Below, in pieces: positions 24,223-35,551 of a stretch of 64,000 nt of DNA (positions are counted from its first letter, which is position 1; each line of letters begins with the position of its first letter). The notes below the pieces were generated by a model. The model made no database searches and had not been told where the DNA came from. It saw only the letters and a program-made list of their open reading frames with translations. The stretch spans positions 1-64,000 of the forward strand of contig CAJQUW010007770.1 in the NCBI GenBank assembly GCA_907163375.1, given 5' to 3'. The stretch comes from Prostheceraeus crozeri (Eukaryota; Platyhelminthes; Polycladida; Euryleptidae). Position numbers and translations under genes: made by a program.

Positions 24223-24696
24223 CACTAGGTGACATGCCACGCGTGATTCACGCGTAATTACGGAACACCCCAAACATCCGTGGTTAAGGACATTCTATTC
24301 TTCTACGCGCGTACATACACGCTGCACTAAGAGTCAGAAATCACTTGATCTGATACTGTTAAAACATGGGAAATGTTTATGAATACGCGCGGGCAAGCGT
24401 TTATAGTTTGCGCGTCGTCTACGGTTGTTTGCGTTGCCGCTTGAACCACGGATGAACCGCTAAGCATGTTCTGTCTTCCCTGAGCATGAAATTGAGGTCC
24501 TATCACATTGTTTAGCCTCTGATACATGCAGACACATGAGACGCAAAGTCTATATAACACGACTGCCAACTATACTAGCTTATATTACAGATATTGTAGC
24601 AATGTCCCGCATAGGCACGGATGTTTGGGGTCATGTGCAATTACATGTGGTTCACGCGTGAATTACGCGTGATGGAGCGTGGCATGTCACCTAGTG
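24223..24696 (-). mobile_element. 474-bp CACTA-ended non-autonomous element, copy B
   Basis: An inverted copy of 14665-15138 with intact ends CACTAGGTGACATGCC, flanked by CA on both sides (24221-24222 and 24697-24698). Its length equals that of copy A exactly. The counterpart of the copy A frame is open here on the minus strand (stop at 24327-24329, shared ATG at about 24525-24527). Many differences from copy A look like CpG decay. End fragments of the family lie at 48829-48883 and 63980-64000. Confidence 0.8.
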
Positions 24697-24698
24697 CA

Positions 24699-27600
24699 TA
24701 TGATTTTGGGGCGAGATAGAGATATCAGAATCAAATTACAATATATTTTCTATAATAAAAGGGAGCGCCAAGGCTGCACTGTGTTGATTACCACCTGTGG
24801 TTTCCATTTTCGAATGAGCTCTAATTTCGATGATCATAAAAACGTTCAAAATTTGTTTTTTCTTGAAGACAAAAATGAACTTATTGAGTGATAAAAGTTT
24901 GCTGCGTTTTATGTATTGAAGAGATGTTCCGCAAAGCTCATGCAATTTCTTAACGCATTTGTGCTACATATTACGAATTAAAATATTTGTTGTGAAATGA
25001 TTGAAAAATACTGAAATAAGATTTCATGAACTTTTTGAGCAAAATGGTAGATTAGAGTTTTTTGCTCTGACTTTTCAATTAGTCATTGCATGGACGCCTG
25101 CGTGTCATGCCTGCAGAAAGTCAGCTGCCTTTTGGTGAGATCATGAATGCTACCTATTCTAACGGCCATGCAGATTGTTTTGTGACAAAGGGTGGTTTTA
25201 TTTCTAACAAATTATCAATTTTCAACAAATTATCAGGGAAACAAAAAAAGTAACATTTCCGTCAGTGGAAAGTGTTCAGAAATTTTCTAATTTCAATATC
25301 TACGTTCTACTAAAGTATACTGTTTAACAATTTGTTAGCATCTCGTTGACAAGAGCAGAGAGGATATGATTGACCGAAGCATAGAGACCAATCAAATTTC
25401 ATTTCCTCGTGCATCGGTTTTAAGACCCTAAGATATGTGAAGATATCGAGCGCCTTCCATTTAGAAACATGAACCACACGATAAAACCATAGAACCACAA
25501 CGATGACAGATAAGGGTGATATAAACGAACTGTAGAAATAGGTCGCTTTGGTGCATCACACAGAGCAGTCAAATAGAACATTCAAAAGATGTATAGAAAA
25601 TAGGAAATCCCGCAATTTTGTGACTTGTCACGAAGTGGGTTATTGGAGCTCATTAGATAATTCGGTAAATCCGCTATATTCAAAGAATAGTAATCTCAGA
25701 AAAAAGTCATTCTTATTGATTTGATGGTTAAAGAATTATTGAAGAACAACATCCTCACAACTTGCGAGAAATGTGTAGCAGAGTAGTCGACTGTATTGCA
25801 TCCACAAGAGGTATGCGGACACAGGCAATGGTGACCCGAGCGAAAATCGGCTGGAATTCAGATTGTGTCAATTACTCATGAAATATAATTAATTGCAATT
25901 AGAAATTACTCCGTTTTTCTTCAATTGCACTTCAGTTACTTTGCAATTACTCTGGATAAGTCAGCATTTCACTCCGCATTTCCTCACTACTTCTTTTCCA
26001 GACGGATTTTCTTATAGGTTTAACAATTAATTTAACAATTAATAAAGGTTTAACAATTTAACAATTGCTCCCCGGAAAAGCACGACGCTTATGGCATCGA
26101 TATTAAAAGATTTCTACCGTGTATTCTTCCTTCAGGCCACACAGGCTGAAGACGTACAATACTGACATCGAGGCTTGTGGATTCCAGGATCCTATGTTAA
26201 GTCTGCACCTACACCTCTGCTAATATTAGAATTGATTTCAACTTTGGATTCTAGAAGACTTGATTTGCCCCTCTCTTTCCAAGGCGCAAATTAAGTAAAA
26301 GCAGTTTCCGGATTTAAATTCCCCGTTCAACAATTAAGATTTGGGGGAAAGAATCTTAGAATACCGGCCTTTAATTTAGATTTTGTAAATGAGTTTCGTC
26401 ATAAATTTCTTTGAAAAAATATTGGTACACATCTAAGCTCTGCTAACTGCAAAGAAAATGCAATTACTTCTCAATTAGTCCACATGGCTAAAAATGCAAT
26501 TCACTACAAATTACTCATCAGAAAATGTAACTGATTGCAATTACGAATTATACAAATGAGCTGAAATTTCTCTAGAGGATGATGGGTGAAGATATGTTTG
26601 AAATGTTTGAAGACAGGTTTGATTTCGTAGGCCTACAGGATCAGGAGATCAATGTGGCAACTGGCCCGAACGCATACTATACTTGATCCCGATTCCCATT
26701 GGGCCATCTGTAGATGTATGAAGTGTGCGGTTGCTGCTCATCTAGTAAATGGGGAGAACGTGATCGCGAACCTTGTACGACTTGAATTTGAATCCCAGAA
26801 TTAAGGACATTTCAGTGGTTTACAATTGGAAAATACCGGCAATTTGTCTTACTCAAGTGCAATACAGGCTGTCTGATTTTGCAACATTCATTCATCATCA
26901 CATATTTTAGATCTTTTGTTTTATCATTTTCCTTGAAATGCTTAGAACATGACTCTTCGGTTTAAAATGAGTTCGCCCAATGCTTTATTACACATTAATT
27001 TGTTCAGTCTTAAAGTCTTTCGGAAAACTGTACGATTGTCCTTTTCTCACTACAAAAAGATTCACCGGAAGGATGTCGGAACGAGGTATGGTAGTCGGGA
27101 AAAGGTCGGGAAAATTTTTTGACCCGTGCTGACCTCATTTCTTTGAATTTATGCAGTAATGTTGATAAAAATGGGTTTTTGATTGAGTTAATTGTAGCAT
27201 ATATTGAAGACATGAAGACGTGCGGATATGATTGTGATGACATTGATTACTCAAACAAGCTTCAGAAAGGTGTTTGTATGGAAAGGAAAGTATATAATGA
27301 TTGATTCCTGATCAAATGACTCTTTCATATAATTCCATAGACACCCTGCTTGCTAAATAGCAGGTAGGAGGCCCAGAGTGCTCTTTTTATAATGAGGCTT
27401 CGGTTTCCGACGTCGTACGGACCATCGGCCATGCGGACATTCTGTTCCTCGGAACGAGTTCGTTTTCGACTTCGGACCGACGTATTTTTTGTAGTGGGTT
27501 TGTTAGTACACTTGTATGTGCAGCATTGTGCCATTTTCGAGATTTTTGATGACTGTTCAGAGAGCATAAACAAGTGACTTCCTGTCAATAGCTAAGGGAC

Positions 27601-28549
27601 GTTCAATTCTTAGGGCTGTTTCACACATGCGACTTTTTGCCGCGCGGTTGTCGCTTAAATTTGGAATTGGCCTTTCACATTGGACTTCGATTTCTGCGAC
27701 TGTCAGTCATCGGATAAACCATTTCGATCTCTCGATTTCATGAGACATAGAAAGCGGATGTGCCTTGGCCGATTGGAGAAGGATTTGAACCAAAATTACT
27801 CTGAAGGCATTCATTTGTATTTGCTTTTATTTTCATCGAAATCAGTAGAAAATTTGCATTCAGAATATCTAAAATGTATTACATAGTTCGCTATAATATT
27901 CATAAAACATTCATATTTCAGCAATTTTGTCTCGCCGTCTGCTCTGTGCAATAGACATGTAACTCATTTGATAGACATAGAAATATCAGCAACCTATTCA
28001 ATCAGTTCATCGATAAAAGTGGTCGATTGCGTCATCTATTCATAGCACCAGTCAACAAATGTTCCCGAAGCGACCACTTTCATCATATCAATAAGAACAA
28101 TAGTATCTTTCACAATCTACTGCATCTATCTGTTGTCAATATCCGCTGCTTTTGCAAGTGTTCCAGTCTAACCAATCAATAAAGCATAGTGCATGGGCTG
28201 AATCCTCTGGGAGTCTTGTATGTTGTGAAAATAATTCTCTCCATGGTGGACGCCATGAGCACCATCAACTTCTTCACACTCTCGGGATCAGTTTGGCGTG
28301 GATCAGTTACACCTTTTAAGAGGGCAGTAGTCTGTGATATGATCACGCTAAAGAAAATAATCTTATTATAGTAAGGCATGAGCTTTAAAGAAGCCATGGA
28401 TTGCTATAAACCACATTGCCCCTCAAGGATGGAGGATTTGTAAATTACTTTTCTTTCTGTATTGATGTCATATTAAGTCAATTATTCGTGTACATTTCTC
28501 CAAAAGTGCAAAAATTCGTATATCTCACATGTGGTGCTGGGTTTCGTGC
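24699..28549. other. Gene-poor stretch with scattered repeat pieces
   Basis: No gene is established. At about 25866-26548 the words GCAATTAC/AATTACTC recur on both sides, as in some hAT-type MITEs, but no boundaries could be set. At about 26019-26065 TTTAACAATTAA is tandemly repeated. At 27612 the sequence TTAGGGCTGTTTCACACATG looks like a lone Harbinger-type end. A short THAP-like start at about 27412-27540 is listed separately. Confidence 0.35.
27412..27540 (-). other. Possible THAP-like N-terminal fragment
   Basis: On the minus strand an ATG at about 27538-27540 opens MAQCCTYKCTNKPTTKNTS, followed by a basic stretch (RSRKRTRSEEQ). The two close cysteines and N-x-P style resemble the start of THAP zinc-finger domains, found in P-type transposases and host factors. 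The rest of the C2CH pattern is not seen in this frame; it may continue in another exon or be chance. Confidence 0.25.
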
Positions 28550-28636
28550 CGAGTTCATTTAATAAAATCGGAAGTGTATACACATTGGGGATTTAATAAA
28601 TGCGGAGTTACCACTCTACCTAAATATACTTACTCT
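28550..28636. repeat. Dispersed 85-bp repeat, copy 1
   Basis: The stretch from GAGTTCATTTAATAAAATCG to CCACTCTACCTAAATATA is repeated, inverted and nearly identical, at about 44888-44973. No ends or frame identify it. It may be the terminus of a larger element. Confidence 0.7.
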
Positions 28637-29374
28637 AGGCCTATGTTGAGAACGAAAAAACTGTTTTTAGGATCTCAAAGAATGCGTTATGTCAAAAAAA
28701 CAATGTCCTCCCACATGACGCCATTAACAAATTTATCACATAAAACCACCAAGGCTGATATTTTACGATTAATTGATATCATCAAATCACTAATACAGAT
28801 TGTTTCATAAAAAATGGATCACCCTTAAACATCGCCTTAACTTCAACTTTGTCTAACTCCGCTAAACTTGAACGAATTTCTCTGAAATTTGGAAGATATG
28901 TCAGTTGTGCTTACTAATATCATTGTTGGAAATTTCAAGCATGAATATTGAGTTGTTTTCCTGTTATAGATAAAAAAGTAGTAGATAATTTGATATTCAT
29001 TTAGCAATGTTACACAAAATCATACCTCACTCTTATAAAATTACATTTGTTTCCTTTGTTATGTAATATGTTGTTCTACAAGCCAAAAGCTATCAAGCAA
29101 AACAAAAATAAAGAAAATCGGTCAATCAGAGCCAGTATAGCACCATTATTCATCAACAATAATGTAACTGCTACATGTGATTAACTGGACTTCATTTTCC
29201 ATAGCTTCCTGACTTCGTTGCGGTGGTGTTGGCAGCACTCCTGATTGCTTTCAGCTAGAAATCTATCTCTTACCGGTTGAAAACAATACAAAGCACAAAT
29301 GAACAATAGCGAGATCGCATTCACAAAAGGCAAAGTGTCAGCCTTGCTAGAACTAGAGTTTTCTTTGCGAGCTA

Positions 29375-30078
29375 CAGTCCGTTTCATAAAAAGTGGATCA
29401 TCCTAAAATTTGACTAAATAAAACATAAGTATGATACAGAAAGCATTTTTCATGTTATTTCATGTCCCTAATATATTTAAATGTCCTTATATAATCTGAT
29501 AAGCTATGATACAGTAACGGTTCTTAAGAAGCTAATATTTTGTGGCCCTACCCTTATTGTCAATGACATTACCAATTCGTCTAGGCATTGATTCGATGAT
29601 ATCGTTGATTTTTGACTGATCTAACTTTCTCCACTCTCTTTTTAACAGTGACGTAAGTTGTGATACGCCATCTGTAGGTAGCAGTGAACGACGAACGTTA
29701 CGTTTTAGAATACTCCATACATTTTCTATGGGATTCAGATCAGGAGAACGAGCTGGCCAAGATAATGTCCTAAGCCCTAATTGAGACTTGCATAAGTTGA
29801 CTCTACTACTCCTGTGACACGTAGCATTATCATCCATAAATAACCAAGTCGATGGATCACCAAGTTGATCTGTCATTTGGCCAATGTTCATTCGTAAAAC
29901 ATTCACATAGCGTTCAGAATTCATGGTTCCTTGCTGTATGTGAAGTTCAGAGCGGCCATTGGTCCAAATGCCAGCCCAAATCAGTAGAGTCGCACCACCT
30001 TGTACCCGGGGACGATGTAAATGTCTCGGAATTTCCTGATCAGATTTTATCCATAATCTCAATCGACCATAACTATCC
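29375..30078 (-). mobile_element. 5'-truncated Tc1 copy inside the foldback
   Basis: One end is intact: CAGTCCGTTTCATAAAAAGTGG after TA at 29373-29374. The other end breaks off in the transposase near 30078, next to tandem CTAGCAAGG filler. It belongs to the same family as the Tc1 ending at 31706, with only a few differences over 560 bp. Confidence 0.75.
29532..30062 (-). pseudogene. Tc1 transposase, C-terminal half (DD34E)
   Basis: This encodes about 176 residues of a Tc1-type transposase. It reads GGATLLIWAGIWTNGRSEL, then the second catalytic aspartate in FMDDNATCHRSSRV and the glutamate in SPDLNPIENVWSILKRN, with 34 residues between D and E. It ends in the usual IESMPRRIGNVIDNKGRATKY tail. 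The N-terminal DNA-binding domain and the first catalytic aspartate are missing, so no active enzyme can be made from it. It keeps residues (TNGRSEL and upstream) that the plus-strand relative at 30925-31500 has lost. Confidence 0.8.
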
Positions 30079-30237
30079 TAGCAAGGCTAGGTTCTAGCAA
30101 GTTCTAGCAAGGCTGACACTTTGCCTTTTGTGAATGCGATCTCGTTATTGTTCATTTGTGCTTTGTATTGTTTTCAACCAGTAAGAGATAGATTTCTAGC
30201 TGAAAGCAATCAGGAGTGCTGCCAACACCACCACAAC

Positions 30238-30493
30238 CTTAGAAATAAACTGTTTATCTAAAGTTCGCTAGAATGGAAATTGACTCAAGGTCGCGGCACA
30301 TCCGGGGGAACTAAGTTGGGGCATGAAGAACCAATTAAGAGCTTCGATTTACTCATGTGACTGATTCTAACCCAATGATACAGACGTTGGCACGTGCATC
30401 TAAGTGAAAATGCGTGCGATTTATGTGCCGTTATTGTGCATTGCATGAAGCGCAACTTCCATTCTAGAGGTTTTATTGTTGTCAATTTCTATG
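30238..30493. mobile_element. 256-bp hAT-like MITE inside the foldback arm
   Basis: Flanked by a perfect 8-bp duplication ACCACAAC (30230-30237 and 30494-30501). The other foldback arm shows the uninterrupted site (with GCAAC for ACAAC), proving insertion after the arms formed. The ends are CTTAGAAAT and ATTTCTATG, and CTAGAATGGAA recurs in inverted orientation inside both ends. An 85-bp piece of the same family lies at 57304-57391. Confidence 0.82.
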
Positions 30494-30924
30494 ACCACAA
30501 CGAAGTCAGGAAGCTATGGAAAATGAAGTCCAGTTAATCACATGTAGCAGTTACATTATTGTTGATGAATAATGGTGCTATACTGGCTCTGATTGACCGA
30601 TTTTCTTTATTTTTGTTTTGCTTGATAGCTTTTGGCTTGTAGAACAACATATTACATAACAGAGGAAACAAACGTAATTTTATAAGAGTGAGGTATGATT
30701 TTGTGTAACATTGCTAAATGAAGATCAAATTATCTACTACTTTTTTATCTATAACAGGAAAACAACTCAATATTCATGCTTGAAATTTCCAACAATGATA
30801 TTAGTAAGCACAACTGACATATCTTCCAAATTTCAGAGAAATTCGTTCAAGTTTAGCGGAGTTAGACAAAGTTGAAGTCAAGACGATGTTTAAGGGTGAT
30901 CCATTTTTTATGAAACAATCTGTA

Positions 30925-31550
30925 TAAGCAAGCGACTAAATGTCCCTTACACAAATGTTCATCGATGGCATAATGATGATTTTCGACTCTGTCGTAAAGA
31001 GGATTCTGGCCGTCCACGCAAAACATCCAAACGTAGAGACCGCCTAATTTTGAGATTTGTTAAAGTTGATCCAAGTCTCTCGTTAACTGAGATGGCTGCA
31101 CTAGACTCGTCTATTTCTAAGTCCACTATTCGTAGAAGACTTCACATACAGCAAGGAGCCATGAATTCTGAACGCTATGTGAATGTTTTACGAATGAACA
31201 TTGGCCAAATGACAGATCAACTTGGTGATCCATCGACTTGGTTATTTATGGATGATAATGCTACGTGTCACAGGAGTAGTAGAGTCAACTTATGCAAGTC
31301 TCAATTAGGGCTTAGGACATTATCTTGGCCAGCTCGATCGTTCTCCTGATCTGAATCCCATAGAAAATGTATGGAGTATTCTAAAACGTAACGTTCGTCG
31401 TTCACTGCCTGCAGATGGCGTATCACAACTTACGTCACTGTTAAAAAGAGAGTGGAGATCAGTCAAAAATCAACGATATCATCGAATCAATGCCCAGACG
31501 AATTGGTAATGTCATTGACGATAAGGGTAGGGCCACAAAATATTAGCTTC
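30925..31550 (+). pseudogene. Tc1 transposase, N-terminal and C-terminal parts with internal deletion
   Basis: Continuing from 28703-28795, this encodes the helix-turn-helix and the GRPRK-type motif (DSGRPRKTSKRRD), then SLTEMAALDSSISKSTIRRRL. It jumps directly to HIQQGAMNSERY, so the central part with the first catalytic aspartate is deleted. FMDDNATCHRSSRV and the stretch to SWPARS follow. Four extra bases (ATCG) then shift the frame before SPDLNPIENVW, and a further base change near 31460 disturbs the tail. The gene is dead on three counts: the foldback insertion, the internal deletion and the frameshift. Confidence 0.75.
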
Positions 31551-31708
31551 TTAAGAACCGTTACTGTATCATAGCTTATCAGATCATATAAGGACATTTA
31601 AATATATTAGGGACATGAAATAACATGAAAAATGCTTTCTGTATCATACTTATGTTTTATTTAGTCAAATTTTAGGATGATCCACTTTTTATGAAACGGA
31701 CTGTACAT

Positions 31709-32212
31709 CAGAAGACCAAGGAAATTTCAATCAGACACAGATATTGGCCCAAACGCAAGCGAAGGTAATTTTATTATGACATAATCCGCGGCACTTTTCG
31801 ATCTCTGATGTGATTACTAATAAACTTACTGACTAATGTAATTCAACTTTCAACTAATTGATTGCTCAATAATTCAGATTCGTTTAATTGAATGCTCAGT
31901 AATTCAACGAGGATGACAAGTTGATGAGATCAATGCATTCCTCTTTATCACCATTTATTATATTGCTATTATCTGGTGACGCACAAAATTATTGTTGACA
32001 TGCTTTTGCTGCCATTCTAGCAGCCTCCTCAGGTCTGCACACGTCACGTATCTGCGCCACGTCTCGCAAATACATCAAAATTTGGGTCGATTGATCCTCT
32101 TATTGACTCCGTTTTCTTTCATGAATCATCATGGATCGAAAAGTGTCATCAATGAAGTTGCACGTGTAAACGCACCCTTAGACTACAGATTTCCTGTTGA
32201 TGCAGCGTTGAT
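31709..32212. other. Spacer with a 49-bp repeat
   Basis: No gene. At 32129-32177 the run TCATGGATCGAAAAGTGTCA to AAACGCACCC is shared with 62581-62629, and here it is followed by TTA. GGGTGCGTTTACAC, its complement, looks like a Harbinger-type end. Only one end is seen at each site. Confidence 0.45.
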
Positions 32213-32920
32213 CACTGTAAACTGTGGACAGCCAAAAATCAGACAAAAGCCAAAATGATCAGACAATTGCAACAGACAACATGAGACAATGAACAACCAA
32301 AAGTGGCAGTTCAGAGCAGACAAGATGAGACAATTATTCGCCAAAATATCAGACAATTCTGTCTACTTTTCTAAAAGTATTGTCTCTCAAACTCAAAGTG
32401 CTTAAATATGATCAATCTATTCAATATCAGCTAATGGAAACTAGTCACTCATAATCACATGGGCTCTATCTAACTCAGCTATACCCATTCACACTCGCAT
32501 TTTGAACAACTCTGATACTTTACAAGTCCGCTTTATCAATTTCAACTTTAGGGAAGTATATAGACCCTTAAAAGCTGTAAAAACATTGTAAAAACAGAAT
32601 TAAAAGATGGCATCAATGCGTCAAATATCCAGACCTGTTATTGCCATGCCACAAGGTGTATACAAAGAACCCTACTTATTTACAACATTTTATATTCTAT
32701 AATTGAAAATTATCAAGGATACCATCCAATTTCAATAAAAGTGTATATATTAGTCATAAGTAGTATGATAGGCAGCAAACGCAATAATGTAAATTAGTTC
32801 GTGCGATGAGACAAAAATTGTCTGACAAGCAGGAAATTTGTCTGATAATACGTAGTAAGTGCCAGAATACTGATGTGGCTCACAAATTGTCCGATAAGTG
32901 GCTGTTTACAGTTTACAGTG
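32213..32920. mobile_element. Non-autonomous element with CACTGTAAACTG ends
   Basis: The left end is CACTGTAAACTGTGGACAGCC; the right end is the complement of CACTGTAAACTGTAAACAGCC. Both arms carry ATCAGACAA/TGTCTGA words in opposite orientation. The first 13 bases match the MITE at 51398-51610, which has a clear TA duplication; here no duplication is clear. About 708 bp, no coding content. Confidence 0.6.
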
Positions 32921-33746
32921 AAGAGGTAATGGTGATTAACATAGGTGAAAATAGGAGAAATTCAAGCAACTTACTTTTTGACAGTTTCATCCTTTTCATG
33001 TTTCTACATACAGGCAGCACATTGCAGTGAAATCCAAAAATAATATGTCTTTGTAATAATCTGCGGTGTGCTGTCCAAAGGGCTCTCAGGTATTTCTGGC
33101 CTTATGTGCGTTTTGATCAATATTATAAATGAACAACGACAGCAGGAATTCCCTGCTACATGAGCTTTGCTGTACTGAATGTCTGCGTTCGATGAATAAA
33201 GAAACAAGAGGCATCAATGACTACAAACGAAAAAATTGACAAAGATTGAGATCAGCTTCGTTTTGTGAACAGATGGCTAAATATAGCTGAAAAGATTAGA
33301 GGAAAATGTACACAGGAGAGTTGTATTCAATTGCTAATTCATTCAAGATGATTTCAGCCACTGTAGTCAACTTTCTTCGGGCGAATTACAATCACACGAG
33401 GGTCGTCAAATCGATATGATAGACAGAGTTGCCTGCTGCGGCATTGAGGCTTTGGAAAGGTAGCTGTAGCGGAAGGACAAAAAGAGAAATCTTAGAACAG
33501 TATGGACAGTCAAAATGTTGAAAATCAAGTCAAACTTTAAACACTTTCTAAATTTTCCTCTGATTGTCAATTCCTTTATGACCATCATCTTTTGAAGGAC
33601 TAATGACGCTATGCAATCTGTCTAAATATCAACACTTCCTACATTGCTTGTCATTCGGATGAATATGGTTGACTGGAGTGGCTGAATGGCCTCTCGAATA
33701 ATCAGCAAATGAATACGTCTCCTTTCTAGACTGTCTTCATCACCTA
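32921..33746. other. Stretch without a recognised gene
   Basis: Downstream flank of the exon at 33747-34150 on the minus strand. It may hold its 3' untranslated sequence. No other frame or repeat is supported. Confidence 0.35.
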
Positions 33747-34150
33747 TCAGTCAGCTGACAATTCAAGTCCTGTTCTTAAGGGTCCGATGCATGTGAAGAT
33801 TTCTCCGCCATCGGTGTTGATTGTCCAATTTAAATCCGTTGTTGAATTGCCTCCCAAAACTATATCTCCGTCAGCGCTAGAAATTAAATCAATTGTAGAG
33901 TTTGATGTCTCGTTTATTTTATACACCCTTGCAACTTCGACTCCATTGATTTTTCCGCGAGCTTGATCAATTCTGTTGATTTCGCCCTGAAGAAGCTTAG
34001 ATTGCAGGAATTTTCTAACAGTGTCAAAATACATCCATCCGCTGATCATTGAAGGTGTATCAACGTTGAAATGAGTATATTGTCTACCTTCGTGCATGAA
34101 TTGTCCAACTCTGGACACATCTGCATCATTCATATTCACTTTGAATTCAC
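33747..34150 (-). CDS. Last exon of an unrecognised, possibly secreted or surface protein
   Basis: Minus strand. TTTTTAACAG just above 34150 is a good splice acceptor; the open codons before it are treated as intron. The exon enters in phase 1, encodes about 134 residues and ends at TGA 33747-33749. Visible stretches include GQFMHEGRQYTHFNVDTP and ISGWMYFDTVRKFLQSKLL. It has four possible N-glycosylation sites (NET, NST, NST, NWT), which suggests an extracellular position. It has no transmembrane segment and no domain that I recognise. The balanced composition, long frame and clean acceptor make a host gene likely. Whether it belongs with the lectin exon at 53063-53312 on the same strand is unknown. 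Confidence 0.6.
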
Positions 34151-34339
34151 CTGTTAAAAAGGTGACAAGAAACTTCACTGTAAATAAAAACGGCATCAAT
34201 TAAATTTTGGCAAGATATAATGTAACTTAAATTTGTAATGATTCATAACATTATAAATTCAGCTATATGATAGACCTGCATTCATTATCGTATTTGTTGA
34301 GCAGTGTTTTGATCGCTCAATTTACAAATTGCAATTTTT

Positions 34340-34503
34340 CAATAAGAAAACATGTGAGTATTATGAATGAATTATTATAATTATATATTATTATTAATAA
34401 TATTATTAATATGATATTATATTAATGATATTAATTGTATAAATATATTAATTAATTATTGTAACTATATAATATAAATTAGTATATTAATTATATTAAT
34501 TAA
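34340..34503. repeat. AT-only low-complexity tract
   Basis: Composed of ATT/ATA runs (TATTATTAATAATATT and similar) abutting the 5' break of the LINE fragment. It resembles the AT-rich tail of an older insertion or simple slippage. Confidence 0.7.
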
Positions 34504-34504
34504 T

Positions 34505-35545
34505 GTGAGTGACATTGACAGACATATCGAACATTCTCTCGTATTGAAATACGCCGATGATATCAAGTTGTTTCTGGCGTTTGATAACGACTACGACTCA
34601 CAGCAAATTGCTGCTTTCCACCTTCAAAATGACGTATCCAACCCGGAATCGTGGTCAAACAATAACCTCCTCAGCATTAATGCATCTAAATGCAAAACCA
34701 TCAGCTTCGGACGACATAACAGCAATTTCGCATATTTTCTTGACGGAGATATTATTGACAATGTGAATGAATTTAAAGACCTTGGTATTTACATCAGCCA
34801 ATCATTGAATTTCAATGCGCACATTTCGAAGATTGTTGCAAAAGCTAATATGGTTTTAAGCATGATCAAAAAGAGTTTTCAAACCAGAGACACTCTGTTA
34901 CTTCTAACTGCATTCAAATCTTACGTGCGCCCTATACTTGAATATAGCTGTATCATATGGTGTCCGTATCGTAAAGAAACAATTAGTCAAATTGAGAAAG
35001 TTCAACAATGATTTACACGACTATTTCCAAGTCTTCGTGATCTTGACTATCGCAGTAGATTGGCAAATCTTGGCCTCATTTCGTTATCTGCAAGAAGGAC
35101 CCGCTACAAGTTGCCTTTTCTGTTTAAGTTATTAAATCGCATGGCTATCCTTGATCCATCATATTTCCTTTATATTTCGCAAATACCTAGTCGCGGCAAT
35201 CATCTAAGACTACTCGTACCAACAGCGAAACACATGTATCGAAAGTACTTTTTCACCGTGGAAGTGATCACTCACTGGAATGAACTATCTGCCGATGGAA
35301 GTGAATGATAAAACTCTAAATGAATTCAAGAAATCAGTATTCTTATTTGCAACGCAAAGATATTTGGTGACTACATGTATCGACACTCAAGGATCATTTA
35401 TGTTTCTTTTAAAGCATGAAATGCACGATTAGTTCTGCCCATTCAGGGCTTCAAATTTGCTGTAATTTGATTCTGTGTAGATGAATGCATATGTAATGAA
35501 TTTTCAGCAAATAAATATTTTTGTTATTATTATTAATAATATAAT
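34505..35545 (+). pseudogene. 5'-truncated jockey/CR1-like LINE, reverse transcriptase C-terminus
   Basis: This is the end of a non-LTR retrotransposon polymerase. It opens at the RT catalytic box (LKYADDIKLF) and runs through SINASKCKTISFGRH and FKDLGIYISQSLNF, then the thumb region SYVRPILEYSCIIWCPY. A frameshift at about 35010 moves the reading to RLFPSLRDLDYRSRLANLGL, and another near 35300 to NDKTLNEFKKSVFLFATQRY. The 3' end is AATAAATATTTTTG followed by (TTA)n, the kind of short-repeat tail CR1-type LINEs leave. The endonuclease and most of the RT are absent, as usual after incomplete reverse transcription. Confidence 0.8.
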
Positions 35546-35551
35546 TAATTC

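Larger units (their letters stand above)
28796..30922. mobile_element. Long-armed foldback element inserted in a Tc1 gene
   Basis: It begins CAGATTGTTTCATAAAAAATGG and ends with the complement, with TA at 28794-28795 and 30923-30924. The arms are about 560 bp and nearly identical: 28796-29355 against about 30100-30922, the latter holding a 256-bp MITE. The terminus resembles that of the Tc1 it sits in (CAG, three differing bases, GTTTCATAAAAA), so it is probably a relative moved by a similar transposase. The centre holds a truncated Tc1 copy. No gene belongs to the arms. Confidence 0.8.
28703..31706 (+). mobile_element. Tc1-type (DD34E) element, split by a later foldback insertion
   Basis: The transposase starts at the ATG 28703-28705 (MSSHMTPLTNLSHKTTKAD...). 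It is interrupted after KSLI by the foldback element 28796-30922 and resumes at 30925 as SKRLNVPYTNVHRWHND. The 3' end carries the inverted terminus TCCACTTTTTATGAAACGGACTG, followed by TA at 31707-31708. No matching 5' terminus lies upstream of 28703, so the 5' end is lost. The 3' 560 bp are nearly identical, inverted, to a second copy inside the foldback (29375-30078), so both are young. Confidence 0.75.

Noticed and set aside
34340-34503. AT-only tract as a replication origin or promoter
   Set aside because: It directly borders a LINE truncation and looks like slippage or tail sequence; nothing else supports a function.
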